64,000 nucleotides of DNA. Source: CAYZJV01 sp049310885. GTDB lineage: Bacteria > Spirochaetota > Spirochaetia > Sphaerochaetales > Sphaerochaetaceae. Positions 1 to 8,387 of this stretch are shown here, one piece after another (the first letter of the stretch is position 1; the number at the start of each line of letters is the position of its first letter). The position numbers were made by a program, and so were the translations under genes. The stretch spans positions 7,031-71,030 of the forward strand of contig NZ_JBMDYO010000010.1 of assembly GCF_049310885.1 (NCBI RefSeq), read 5' to 3'. The notes below the pieces were generated by a model that saw only the letters and a list, made by a program, of their open reading frames with translations, was not told the DNA's origin and ran no database searches.

Positions 1-585
1 GCCTTCACCAACAGCTCATGCGGCATCCACATCCACCTCGACGGGCAGGACCACACACCGCGCTCGATCAGAAACTTCGTGAACATCATCTACGCCCGAA
101 ACGACCTGTTCTATAAAGCCCTTGGCATTGAAGCCCAGCGGGCACGGTATTGCAAGAGGATGGACGAACACCTTGTGGCAACCATGAACCGCCAAAAGCC
201 CACCACCTTCGCTAAGATCGAGAGCATCTGGTACGAAGGCTACCGGGGAAACCGGGACGCACACTACCACGAAAGCCGCTACCATTTCTTGAACCTGCAC
301 TCTTTCTTCCACGGCCACAAGACCGTCGAGCTACGCGGTTTCAACAGCACCCTCCATGCCGGAGAGGTCAGAAGCTACATCGTCCTTGCCCTTGCGCTGA
401 ACACCCAAGCGCTCTCCCAAAGCTCGGCGAGCACCAAGAAGCCCCAAGCCGAGAACGAGAAGTTCGCGATGCGCACCTACCTCAACCGCATCGGCTTCAT
501 CGGCGACGAGTTCAAGGCTTGCCGCGAGCACCTGACTAAGCGCCTTAGCGGATCAGCCGCATGGAGACGGCGTGTTGCCGCCTGA
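1..585 (+). CDS. Putative phage-encoded amidoligase, C-terminal part
   Basis: The frame is open from base 1, so the N-terminus lies outside the window and about 194 residues are visible. The visible part begins with a CGIHIHLD-type segment. This resembles the G-x-H-x-H stretch of the amidoligase_2 family, a glutamine-synthetase-like fold that joins amino groups to carboxylates using ATP. Further on are a conserved HYHESRYHFLNLH segment and a VELRGFNSTL segment, also typical of this family. A gamma-glutamylcyclotransferase-like gene follows 81 bases downstream, a pairing known from phages and bacterial modification clusters. The substrate is unknown. Family assignment rests on motif recall; a profile search would settle it. 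Confidence 0.7.
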   Translation, partial: AFTNSSCGIHIHLDGQDHTPRSIRNFVNIIYARNDLFYKALGIEAQRARYCKRMDEHLVATMNRQKPTTFAKIESIWYEGYRGNRDAHYHESRYHFLNLHSFFHGHKTVELRGFNSTLHAGEVRSYIVLALALNTQALSQSSASTKKPQAENEKFAMRTYLNRIGFIGDEFKACREHLTKRLSGSAAWRRRVAA

Positions 586-666
586 AGGGGCAACCTGATG
601 AGACCTTGAGGGCGGGACGACCGCCCTTTCAGGTGGTAGAAGACCAAGTGAAGGAGTAAAGCAACG

Positions 667-1113
667 ATGAAGAAAGTCTATCTGGCTTATGGAAGCAATC
701 TGAATCTCGAGCAAATGGGATACCGATGCCCCGATGCAGCGGTCATCGGAACAACGATACTGCACGATTACCACCTTGTATTCAGAGGGGGCCGACATAG
801 TGGCGTGGCCACTATCGAGATGAAACGGGGAGCAAGCGTACCGGTGCTGCTCTGGCAGATCACCGAAAAATGTGAGAAGGCACTGGACCGCTACGAGGGG
901 CATCCACACCTGTACCGTAAAAAGCGCTTGATGGTGAACCTGGATGGGGATGAGCTGGTGGCGATGGCCTACGTCATGAACGAAGGCCCTCTGCTGGCGA
1001 TGCCGGATGCGTACTACTACGCGACCATCCTACACGGCTACCGCGACTGTGGTTTTGATGAAGCAATCCTCAAGCAGGCGGTAATACACATGATGGAGGT
1101 ACTTGATGACTGA
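667..1113 (+). CDS. Gamma-glutamylcyclotransferase-like protein (AIG2/GGCT fold)
   Basis: A 148-residue protein, the usual length for this fold. It opens with the nucleotide-independent binding loop YGSNLN (residues 8-13) and carries the expected acidic catalytic residue, Glu77, in a DRYEG context. GGCT-fold enzymes release 5-oxoproline from gamma-glutamyl amines or remove gamma-glutamyl groups. An AAGGAG ribosome-binding site lies upstream of the ATG. It lies between the amidoligase and a small DUF5049-like gene, so it may trim or recycle what the amidoligase makes; that role is inference. Confidence 0.8.
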   Translation: MKKVYLAYGSNLNLEQMGYRCPDAAVIGTTILHDYHLVFRGGRHSGVATIEMKRGASVPVLLWQITEKCEKALDRYEGHPHLYRKKRLMVNLDGDELVAMAYVMNEGPLLAMPDAYYYATILHGYRDCGFDEAILKQAVIHMMEVLDD

Positions 1114-1285
1114 GAAGATCAAACAGCAGATCCTCGAGGTACGTGAGAGCGGCCTGACGAACATGTTCGACATCCCTACGGTGAAGTGGATCGCCATGCG
1201 CATGGATCTTGCTGACCTGGTACACTACCTGAGCGAAGATCACAGTACAGAATACACCCACTTCATCCTCACCGGCGAAGGCTGA
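1106..1285 (+). CDS. Small DUF5049-like phage protein
   Basis: A 59-residue acidic protein matching my recollection of the DUF5049 family, which occurs in phages next to GGCT-like and terminase genes. The function is unknown. An in-frame TTG lies one codon earlier (1103), but I chose the ATG at 1106 because GGAGG at 1096-1100 is better spaced from it. The start overlaps the end of the upstream gene by 8 bases, which suggests translational coupling. A hairpin terminator follows the stop. Confidence 0.6.
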   Translation: MTEKIKQQILEVRESGLTNMFDIPTVKWIAMRMDLADLVHYLSEDHSTEYTHFILTGEG

Positions 1286-1309
1286 CACAAGCCGCTTGAA
1301 CGCCTTAGT

Positions 1310-1333
1310 GAAGACCCTCCGGGGTCTTCTTTT
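1310..1333 (+). terminator. Rho-independent terminator before terL
   Basis: Perfect 8-bp inverted repeat GAAGACCC / GGGTCTTC with a 4-base loop, followed by TTTT. It separates the amidoligase-GGCT-DUF5049 set from the terminase gene, so the two may be transcribed independently or by read-through. Confidence 0.75.
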
Positions 1334-1351
1334 CGTATACATAGGAATGCC

Positions 1352-2953
1352 ATGAAACAACTGAAGAAATACCAACCCACTGCATTCATGGCCAAGGATT
1401 CGACCTACGACAAGACCCTGGCCGACCATGCGGTGGCCTTCATCCAGTGCCTGAATCATACCAAGGGAGTGTGGGCGGGAAAGCCCTTCCTGCTGCTTCC
1501 TTGGCAGGAGCAGATCATCCGCGACCTGTTCGGTATCGTCAAGACCGACGGATATCGGCAATTCAACACCGCCTACATCGAGATTCCCAAGAAGAATGGC
1601 AAGAGCGAGCTCGCCGCCGCGGTGGCACTGCTGCTGACCTGCGCCGACTTCGAGGAACGCGCCGAGGTCTATGGATGCGCAGCCGACCGCCAACAGGCAT
1701 CGATCGTATTCGAAGTGGCAGCGGACATGGTTCGTATGTGTCCCTCGCTGAATCGACGAGTGAAGATCCTGGCAGCCACCAAGCGCATCGTGTACCTGCC
1801 GACCAACAGCTTCTACCAGGTGCTGAGCGCCGAAGCCTACTCCAAGCATGGATTCAATATCCACGGGGTGGTCTTCGACGAACTGCACACCCAACCGAAT
1901 AGAAAGCTCTTTGACGTGATGACCAAGGGCTCGGGCGATGCCAGAGCACAGCCGCTGTTCTTTTTGATCACCACGGCGGGAACCGACCAGCACTCGATCT
2001 GCTACGAGCAGCACCAGAAGGCCAAGGACATTCTCGAGGGAAGAAAACACGATAAGACCTTCTACCCCCTCATCTACGGAGCTGATGAAAACGACGACTG
2101 GACGGACCCGAAGACCTGGAAGAAGGCCAATCCGTCGCTGGGACATACCATTGCCTTGGAGAAGGTAAAGGCAGCGTGTGAGAGTGCACGCCAAAATCCC
2201 GCCGAGGAGAACAGTTTCCGCCAGCTTCGGCTCAACCAATGGGTCAAGCAAGCCATCCGCTGGATGCCGATGGAGAAATGGGACCAGTGCGATTTCCCGG
2301 TGGATGAGACGGCATTGGAAGGAAGGGTCTGCTACGGTGGTCTCGATCTTTCGTCCACCACCGATATAACCGCCTTCACTCTCATATTCCCACCGCGGGA
2401 TGAGGAGGACAAGTTCTCCGTGCTGCCCTACTTCTGGCTTCCCGAGGAGACCCTCGACCTACGTGTACGGCGTGATCATGTACCCTACGACGTGTGGGAG
2501 CGCGAAGGGTTCATCCAAACCACCGAAGGCAATGTGGTCCACTATGGGTACATCGAAGCCTTCATCGAGGATCTGGGCAAAAGATACAACATCCGTGAGA
2601 TCGCCTTCGACCGCTGGGGAGCAGTGCAGATGGTGCAGAACCTCGAGGGCATGGGCTTCACCGTGGTTCCTTTCGGCCAGGGCTTCAAGGACATGAGCCC
2701 ACCGACCAAGGAACTGATGAAACTGGTCCTCGAACGTACCTTCGCTCATGCGGGGCACCCGGTGCTCCGTTGGATGGTGGACAACATCTTCATCCGTACC
2801 GATCCGGCGGGGAACATCAAACCGGACAAACAGAAGTCTACCGAGAAGATCGATGGTGCGGTGGCCGCGATCATGGCACTGGATCGGGCGATCAGGTGTG
2901 GCAACGATCTACGTGAATCGGTATACGAGAACCGGGGCATCCTGTTCATCTGA
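1352..2953 (+). CDS. terL: Phage terminase large subunit
   Basis: A 533-residue DNA-packaging motor protein of the HK97-type Terminase_1 family. The ATPase half shows a variant Walker A loop, PKKNGKS (79-85), and a Walker B VVFDE (Asp176-Glu177). The C-terminal half has the nuclease-like GGLDLSSTTD segment that starts the RNase-H-like domain. TerL uses ATP to drive phage DNA into the prohead through the portal and cuts it. The small subunit is not in the window and probably lies to the left. The next gene on this strand is the portal gene, but an opposite-strand gene is inserted between them, directly abutting the stop. Confidence 0.95.
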   Translation: MKQLKKYQPTAFMAKDSTYDKTLADHAVAFIQCLNHTKGVWAGKPFLLLPWQEQIIRDLFGIVKTDGYRQFNTAYIEIPKKNGKSELAAAVALLLTCADFEERAEVYGCAADRQQASIVFEVAADMVRMCPSLNRRVKILAATKRIVYLPTNSFYQVLSAEAYSKHGFNIHGVVFDELHTQPNRKLFDVMTKGSGDARAQPLFFLITTAGTDQHSICYEQHQKAKDILEGRKHDKTFYPLIYGADENDDWTDPKTWKKANPSLGHTIALEKVKAACESARQNPAEENSFRQLRLNQWVKQAIRWMPMEKWDQCDFPVDETALEGRVCYGGLDLSSTTDITAFTLIFPPRDEEDKFSVLPYFWLPEETLDLRVRRDHVPYDVWEREGFIQTTEGNVVHYGYIEAFIEDLGKRYNIREIAFDRWGAVQMVQNLEGMGFTVVPFGQGFKDMSPPTKELMKLVLERTFAHAGHPVLRWMVDNIFIRTDPAGNIKPDKQKSTEKIDGAVAAIMALDRAIRCGNDLRESVYENRGILFI

Positions 2954-3364
2954 TCACTTGATGAATTCAAGAATCGGGCCGTCAAGGAAGCGGGTTGCAG
3001 TCTTTACACCATGCATGTTCACAGAATTACCCTCTTTTTGACTTTGATAATCAAGGATGAATTTAAAGACATACCCCATAAGAGAGCCAATCCATTGGCT
3101 TTCCTGTGCATTGACTTTGAGTTCATCAGCGTTTTTCATATTCCGGTCGTAGATGGTCATCAGTGACTTTACTGGAGGAACCCCAAGATCATTGGCGAAA
3201 GCAATGCAAGACATGTATGTGGGTTCTGTGATTGTCCTCATACAAAAATCCCACAATGGACCGGAACCCATAAATGGTTTCGCATTTTGGTATTTCTCAA
3301 CACCAAAACCTGAAGTGATTCTTTCAAGAATTTCACTGGTTTGAACGACTCTTTTTGGTTTCAT
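2954..3364 (-). CDS. Unidentified opposite-strand prophage cargo gene
   Basis: A 136-residue protein with no family I recognise. It is mostly soluble, has no clear signal peptide or membrane span, and contains a basic N-terminus. It sits between terL and the portal gene, reads against the phage late genes, and is markedly richer in A+T than its neighbours. An AGGAGG ribosome-binding site precedes the ATG, and a good promoter lies further upstream. Own promoter, reversed strand and distinct base composition are the hallmarks of a phage moron, often expressed from the lysogen and concerned with host fitness or exclusion of other phages. That role is inference. Confidence 0.75.
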   Translation of the reverse strand: MKPKRVVQTSEILERITSGFGVEKYQNAKPFMGSGPLWDFCMRTITEPTYMSCIAFANDLGVPPVKSLMTIYDRNMKNADELKVNAQESQWIGSLMGYVFKFILDYQSQKEGNSVNMHGVKTATRFLDGPILEFIK

Positions 3365-3437
3365 AACAATCCTCCTTAGGATAGTAATCTAAAAAATATA
3401 CGGGTTCCTTTTACATGGCCTTTAATTACTCGTGTTT

Positions 3438-3466
3438 AATTTACTATGGTCCTAATTAGATGTCAA
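3438..3466 (-). promoter_or_regulatory. Sigma-70-type promoter of the inserted cargo gene
   Basis: On the minus strand a consensus -35 TTGACA (3461-3466) is followed after exactly 17 bases by TAAATT (3438-3443) as -10. It lies 74 bases before the start of the unidentified gene at 3364. It is the clearest promoter in the prophage part of the window. Confidence 0.65.
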
Positions 3467-3514
3467 GCTTCTTATTCAAGTTTTTACTAAAAAAGAATAA
3501 TTGGAGAGCAAATA

Positions 3515-4843
3515 ATGAATCCCTTCAGCAAGATATTCACAAGATCACGTGACAAGCCCCAGGACAGGACCAGCGGGTCCTCATACAGTTTTCTCTTCGG
3601 AGGATCGACATCAGGCAAGGCGGTCAACGAACGCTCATCGATGCAGATGACGGCCGTCTATGCCTGCGTGCGCATCCTCGCCGAGGCGATCGCAGGACTG
3701 CCGCTTCACCTCTACCGCCATGACGACGATGCAAGCAAGCACAAGGCGAAGGAGCACCCGCTATACCCCCTGCTGCACGCAGAGCCGAATGCGGAGATGA
3801 CCAGCTTTGTGTTCCGCGAGACGCTGATGACCCACCTGCTGCTCTGGGGCAACGCCTATGCGCAGATCATCCGAAACGGCAAGGGCCAGGTGGCGGCACT
3901 CTACCCCCTGATGCCCAACCGCATGCAGGTCGATCGTGACAAGAGTGGCAAGCTCTACTACCAATACACCACCAGCGCCGAGGATGCACCTACCATGAAG
4001 GGAACTTCAGTGGTCCTGGACGCCTCCGAGGTGCTGCACATCCCGGGACTCGGTTTCGACGGGTTGGTGGGCTACTCGCCGATCGCGATGGCCAAGAACG
4101 CCATCGGCATGGCGATCGCCTGTGAGGAGTATGGGGCGAAGTTCTTCGCCAACGGGGCCGCCCCGAGCGGGGTGCTGGAGCACCCGGGAACGGTGAAGGA
4201 CCCCACACGCCTGCGCGATACGTGGCAAGGCCAGTTCGGGGGCTCGTCCAACTCACATAAGGTAGCGGTGCTCGAGGAGGGGATGAAATACACGCCGATT
4301 TCGATCTCACCTGAGCAGGCTCAGTTCCTGCAGACACGCAAGTTCCAGATCAACGAGATCGCACGCATCTTCCGCGTTCCCCCGCACATGGTGGGAGACC
4401 TGGAAAAATCCTCGTTCAGCAACATCGAGCAGCAGTCGCTGGAGTTCGTCAAATACACCCTCGACCCGTGGGTCATCCGCTGGGAGCAATCCCTCTCGCG
4501 TGCACTGTTGGATGCTGGAGAGAAGCAGACGCATTTCTTCCGCTTCAATGTCGAGGGGCTGCTGCGCGGTGATTACCAGAGCCGCATGGGCGGGTATGCG
4601 ACGGCAAGACAGAACGGGTGGATGAGTGCCAACGATATCCGCTCCCTGGAGGACATGGACCTCATCGCCGACGGGGACGGGGGGAACCTCTACCTCATCA
4701 ACGGAAACATGCTCCCCCTTTCGCGGGCCGGGGCATTCGCAGACAAGTCAACGGACACATCCCAGGAGGAGAGTAATGAAGAACAGGAAGTTCTGGCAAT
4801 GGAAAAACCGGGGCGAAGACGAAGGCAGGCCGAGGATCCTTGA
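3515..4843 (+). CDS. Phage portal protein, HK97 family
   Basis: A 442-residue protein of normal length for HK97-type portals, which form the dodecameric ring at the capsid vertex through which DNA enters. Typical features are the N-terminal AVYACVRILAEAIAGLP helix region, LLLWGNAYAQI, the VLHIPGLGFDGLVGYSPI segment and FRVPPHMVGD near the middle. The tail is variable and charged. GGAGAG precedes the ATG. The coding end overlaps the following protease gene by 68 bases in another frame, as in many compact phage head operons. Confidence 0.95.
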   Translation: MNPFSKIFTRSRDKPQDRTSGSSYSFLFGGSTSGKAVNERSSMQMTAVYACVRILAEAIAGLPLHLYRHDDDASKHKAKEHPLYPLLHAEPNAEMTSFVFRETLMTHLLLWGNAYAQIIRNGKGQVAALYPLMPNRMQVDRDKSGKLYYQYTTSAEDAPTMKGTSVVLDASEVLHIPGLGFDGLVGYSPIAMAKNAIGMAIACEEYGAKFFANGAAPSGVLEHPGTVKDPTRLRDTWQGQFGGSSNSHKVAVLEEGMKYTPISISPEQAQFLQTRKFQINEIARIFRVPPHMVGDLEKSSFSNIEQQSLEFVKYTLDPWVIRWEQSLSRALLDAGEKQTHFFRFNVEGLLRGDYQSRMGGYATARQNGWMSANDIRSLEDMDLIADGDGGNLYLINGNMLPLSRAGAFADKSTDTSQEESNEEQEVLAMEKPGRRRRQAEDP

Positions 4844-5504
4844 GCTTTCAGGCACGATCGCCGAGGAGAGTTGGTTCGATGATGATGTCACCCCCGAGCA
4901 GTTCCGCGATGAGCTGTTCGCCGACAGCGGCGAGGTGACCATCTGGATCAACAGCCCCGGAGGGGATTGCATCGCGGCCAGCCGCATCCACGCGATGCTC
5001 ATGGACTATCCGGGAGCCATCACGGTGAAGATCGACGGGATCGCCGCGAGCGCGGCCTCGGTGATCGCGATGGCGGGCACGAGGGTGCTCATGGCACCCA
5101 CCGCGCTCATGATGATCCACAACCCCATGACCGGAGCCTACGGCAACCATGAGGACATGCAGAAGGCCATCGGCATGCTGGACGAGGTGAAGGAGAGCAT
5201 CATCAACGCCTACGAGATCAAGACGAACCTCACCCGCGCGAAGATCAGCCACCTGATGGACAACGAGACATGGATGAACGCGAAGAAGGCCATCGAGCTG
5301 GGCTTCGCCGATGCGATCCTCGAGGATGCGAAGAAGGCCTCGAACGAGGCATCGTACGCGTTCTCGATGCGCACCTCGCAGCTCTCGCTTCTGAACAAGA
5401 TCACCACAACGCATGCGCACACGACGGACCAGGCGCCACCTGAAGCAGGCACAGCCGCCCTCGACGAACTCGAGACACGGCTGAATCTCATCAAACCCCA
5501 CTAG
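4776..5504 (+). CDS. ClpP-like prohead maturation protease
   Basis: A 242-residue S14 (ClpP-type) protease. INSPGGD (59-64) forms the oxyanion strand, GIAASAAS gives the nucleophile Ser92, and MIHNP gives His115. In HK97-like phages this protease cuts the scaffold part of the capsid protein during prohead expansion. The frame is open further upstream, but the ATG at 4776 has AGGAGG just ahead and gives a normal N-terminus; it lies inside the portal gene. The capsid gene follows 10 bases downstream. Confidence 0.92.
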   Translation: MKNRKFWQWKNRGEDEGRPRILELSGTIAEESWFDDDVTPEQFRDELFADSGEVTIWINSPGGDCIAASRIHAMLMDYPGAITVKIDGIAASAASVIAMAGTRVLMAPTALMMIHNPMTGAYGNHEDMQKAIGMLDEVKESIINAYEIKTNLTRAKISHLMDNETWMNAKKAIELGFADAILEDAKKASNEASYAFSMRTSQLSLLNKITTTHAHTTDQAPPEAGTAALDELETRLNLIKPH

Positions 5505-5514
5505 GAGAGAACAC

Positions 5515-6717
5515 ATGGGAAAGATCAACGACATGCGCGCCCAGCGCGCGAAGGCCTGGGAACAGGCGAAGGCATTCCTCGATGCGAAACGCAACGACAA
5601 GGGCATCCTGGGCGCCGAGGATACCGCGACGTACGAGCGGATGGAGAAGGAGATCGTGGATTTGGGACACGAGATCGAGCGGCAGGAACGCATCGAGGCG
5701 TTCGAGCGTGAGCTGAACGCACACGTGGGCTCTCCCATCACCAGCCGCCCAGAGAACGCCCCGAAGGCCCAGATGAAGGCGGGACGGGCATCGCAGGAGT
5801 ACCGCTCGGCATTCTGGAACCACATGCGGCGCCAGGGCAACGAGTTCGAGGTGAAGAACGCGCTGCAGGTGGGCACCGACACCGAGGGCGGCTACCTCGT
5901 CCCCGACGAGTTCGAACGCACCATCGTCGAGTCGCTGAAGGATGAGAACATCTTCCGTTCGATCGCGCATCTCATCCAGACCGCGAGCGGCGACCGCAAG
6001 ATCCCGATCTCCGCATCCAAGGGCGAGGCGGCATGGATCGACGAGGAGGGAACGTATCCGGAGAGCGACGACAGCTTCGGTCAGGTGACCATCAGCGCCT
6101 ACAAGCTGGGCACGATCATCAAGGTATCCGAAGAGCTGATCAACGACAGCGTGTTCGACATCGAGTCCTACATTGCCACCGAGTTCGCCCGCCGCATCGG
6201 GGCCAAGGAGGAGGCCGCGTTCTTCACCGGGGACGGATCGGGCAAGCCGCTGGGCATCCTCGCGGCCACAGGAGGAGCTCAGGTGGGAGTCACCGCCGCG
6301 TCGGCCACCGCGCTGACCTGTGACGAGGTCATCGACCTGTACCATGCGCTTCGGTCTCCGTACCGCAAGAACGCGGTGTGGCTGACCAACGACGCCACCA
6401 TCAAGGCGATCCGCAAGCTCAAGGACGGCAACGGGCAGTACATCTGGCAACCCTCGCTGGTGGCCAAGGAGCCCGACACCATCCTCGGCCGCCCGGTGAG
6501 GACCTCGGCGTACATGCCCGAGATCGCCAGCGGTGCGAAGACGGTGGCCTTCGGGGACTTCTCGTACTACTGGATCGCCGACCGCCAGGGACGCACCTTC
6601 AAGCGTTTGGGAGAACTGTTCGCCCCGACCGGCCAGGTGGGATTCCTCGGGTCCCAGCGCGTGGACGGGCGGCTGATCCTCGGCGAGGCCGTCAAGGTCC
6701 TCGTGCAGAAAGCCTAA
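5515..6717 (+). CDS. Major capsid protein, HK97 fold
   Basis: A 400-residue HK97 gp5-like capsid protein. The first ~110 residues are a charged, helical scaffold (delta) domain likely removed by the upstream protease. The mature part starts near the NALQVGTDTEGGYLVPDEF region, a strongly conserved signature of this family. It continues with the KVSEELINDS and EEAAFFTGDGSGKPLG motifs and ends in the usual VDGRLILGEAVKVL strand. GGAGAGAACAC precedes the ATG. It follows the protease gene and precedes the head-fibre gene, the standard HK97 order. Confidence 0.95.
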   Translation: MGKINDMRAQRAKAWEQAKAFLDAKRNDKGILGAEDTATYERMEKEIVDLGHEIERQERIEAFERELNAHVGSPITSRPENAPKAQMKAGRASQEYRSAFWNHMRRQGNEFEVKNALQVGTDTEGGYLVPDEFERTIVESLKDENIFRSIAHLIQTASGDRKIPISASKGEAAWIDEEGTYPESDDSFGQVTISAYKLGTIIKVSEELINDSVFDIESYIATEFARRIGAKEEAAFFTGDGSGKPLGILAATGGAQVGVTAASATALTCDEVIDLYHALRSPYRKNAVWLTNDATIKAIRKLKDGNGQYIWQPSLVAKEPDTILGRPVRTSAYMPEIASGAKTVAFGDFSYYWIADRQGRTFKRLGELFAPTGQVGFLGSQRVDGRLILGEAVKVLVQKA

Positions 6718-6729
6718 GGGAGGCACCTG

Positions 6730-7257
6730 ATGGGATACAACACGAAAAACTACCGCGAACAAGGCGGTGAAAAGACGGTCATCGGCGGCGAGGTCATCCT
6801 CGCTGCCGACTGCATCATCACCGACGAGCGCCCGTGCCCGATACCCTACATTCCGGCATCGGGGGCCTCCACCGCGGCGAACGCGGTCAAGGACCTGAAC
6901 GTCCTGATCGGGCACCTGAAGGAGGCGGGCCTGATCGAGCCTGAGATACCGACGCTTCAGGTGGCCATGTTGGAAACCGAAGTGGCTTCCCTCGTCGGCG
7001 AGGCGGCCGTCCTGTCGGTCCAGGCGGAAGCCTCGGACGGCAGGGCCTTGGCCTACCAATGGTACTCCAATACGGGGGCGACCAACACCGGGGGGACACT
7101 CATCAGCGGTGCGACGGCCAGTACCTATGAGGCACCCACGTCGAGCGCAGGAACCGCGTACTACTACTGCGTCGTGTCCGATGCGACCGCGGGTGCCACC
7201 AAGGCGTTCGCCGATGCCGCCACCGAGGCGTGCACGGTGACCGTCACCGAGGCTTAG
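6730..7257 (+). CDS. Head-fibre-like decoration protein with Ig-like domain
   Basis: A 175-residue protein. The N-terminal ~75 residues (YNTKNYREQGGEKTVIGGE, then AANAVKDLNVLIGHLKEAGL) match the pattern of the phi29-type head fibre family (Phage_fiber_2), which attaches to the capsid surface. Residues ~78-175 look like an immunoglobulin-like domain, with YQWYSNT as the core Trp strand and AYYYCVVSD as the closing Cys strand. Such domains on capsids are thought to bind cell-surface or mucus glycans weakly. It follows the capsid gene by 12 bases. Family calls are from motif recognition. Confidence 0.75.
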   Translation: MGYNTKNYREQGGEKTVIGGEVILAADCIITDERPCPIPYIPASGASTAANAVKDLNVLIGHLKEAGLIEPEIPTLQVAMLETEVASLVGEAAVLSVQAEASDGRALAYQWYSNTGATNTGGTLISGATASTYEAPTSSAGTAYYYCVVSDATAGATKAFADAATEACTVTVTEA

Positions 7258-7321
7258 AAATTCTATGGGGGCATCCCGGCGCAAGTCGGGGTGTCCGTCA
7301 CCTTGATTAGGGAGGAAGCGC

Positions 7322-7867
7322 ATGATCGCCAGCATCGCCATGTTCGACACCTACAGCGGCAACTACGAGGACGCTCCCGAGGCCGCAGAGCTCAAGGGCG
7401 CCTTCCTCTGTACTGCCGAGGATATCGTGAGCTCGTACCTGGGCTTCGATCCGAAGCAGCAGGAGCATGCCGATGTGGTCGTCTCGGGGACCGGTTCCAG
7501 GCGCCTGTACCTACCCTGTCGCAACATCACCGTTGTCCAAGCCCTCACCGTAGGAACGGCCGCTGTGGACATGTCCCTGGTGGCCGCATGCGACGACCAT
7601 ATCCGTTTTGTGGATCACACTACCAAGTTCCCCGTCGGCGAGGACAATATCCGCCTGAGCTACACAGCGGGATGGGACGCACAAGAGATGCCTTTGGTGA
7701 TCGTCGTCTCGATCCTGCGCATCGCCACGCTCATGCTCAGCGAGACCGGGGGCAACATCGGCCTGACGGGCAAGAGCTTTGCCGACAACAGCCGCACGTT
7801 CGTCAATTACAGCAACTACCGCAAGTACCTGCAGCCGCTGGACAGCTTGCGCATCCTGGGGTTCTGA
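7322..7867 (+). CDS. Phage head-tail connector protein (gp6-like)
   Basis: A 181-residue protein placed just after the capsid and fibre genes. Its features fit the HK97 gp6-like DNA-packaging/connector family: a helical start, a beta-rich middle with RRLYLPCRNITVVQAL and RLSYTAGWDAQEMPLVIV, and a helical end. Members form a ring under the portal that joins head to tail. GGAGG stands ahead of the ATG. The next gene starts directly after its stop. Confidence 0.75.
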   Translation: MIASIAMFDTYSGNYEDAPEAAELKGAFLCTAEDIVSSYLGFDPKQQEHADVVVSGTGSRRLYLPCRNITVVQALTVGTAAVDMSLVAACDDHIRFVDHTTKFPVGEDNIRLSYTAGWDAQEMPLVIVVSILRIATLMLSETGGNIGLTGKSFADNSRTFVNYSNYRKYLQPLDSLRILGF

Positions 7868-7868
7868 C

Positions 7869-8387
7869 ATGCTGGGGATGCGAAGAAGCTATAGCACCGA
7901 AAGCGTATCGGTCGAGACTGACCTGGCTGAAGCACTCTCCTACCTCCAGGGCCTCGGGGCGAAGCGGGACAAGGCGATGCGTCGCATCCTGGGCGGCATC
8001 GGCACGGCCGCAAGAGCCCAGGTGCGCAAGGCCTACAAGTCCCACGGGCTCTCAAAGGGCACCGGGGCGCTGTACAAGAGCATCAGCCGCCGCGTGATCC
8101 GTAGCGGCAAGGCGGTGATCGTCGAAGCCAAGGCTTCCTCCGAGCAGAACAAGGTATTCTACGGCTACGCCCTGGCCAAGGGAGCCCGGATCACTGCCAA
8201 GGATGGAGGCTGGCTGACCTTCCAAAAGGACGGCAAGTGGATGCGGGTGCATTCGGTGAAGCTTCCCGAGCGCGATTTCGTGGCCGCCCCAGTGAAGAAA
8301 TACCTGAGCACGACGGCCTTCAAGACGAAGCTCGATCAGCTGGTGCAGCGGGAGGTGGCACGCATCGAGAAGGAGAACACACGATGA
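7869..8387 (+). CDS. HK97 gp10-like head-tail / minor tail protein
   Basis: A 172-residue basic protein with helical N-terminus, an RAQVRKAYKSHGL...GALYKSI segment, and a beta-rich middle with FYGYALAKGA. This layout is typical of HK97 gp10-like (tail protein Z / neck) proteins that connect the head to the tail tube. The start at 7869 is the first good ATG after the previous stop; the frame is open further upstream inside that gene. It overlaps the following gene by 4 bases (ATGA), so translation is likely coupled. Confidence 0.7.
   Translation: MLGMRRSYSTESVSVETDLAEALSYLQGLGAKRDKAMRRILGGIGTAARAQVRKAYKSHGLSKGTGALYKSISRRVIRSGKAVIVEAKASSEQNKVFYGYALAKGARITAKDGGWLTFQKDGKWMRVHSVKLPERDFVAAPVKKYLSTTAFKTKLDQLVQREVARIEKENTR

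Noticed and set aside
1070..2251. 393-codon minus-strand frame across DUF5049 and terL
   Set aside because: Antisense of TerL with its Walker motifs; composition effect only.
4848..5882. 344-codon minus-strand frame across the protease and capsid start
   Set aside because: Antisense shadow with no recognisable fold or start signal.
7258..7321. GC-rich hairpin between fibre and connector genes
   Set aside because: Pairing is imperfect and no T-run follows; too weak to call a terminator.
5491..7350. 619-codon minus-strand frame across the capsid region
   Set aside because: It lies opposite the clear HK97 capsid and fibre genes, has GC-rich biased composition typical of antisense frames in high-GC coding DNA, no ribosome site and no domain.
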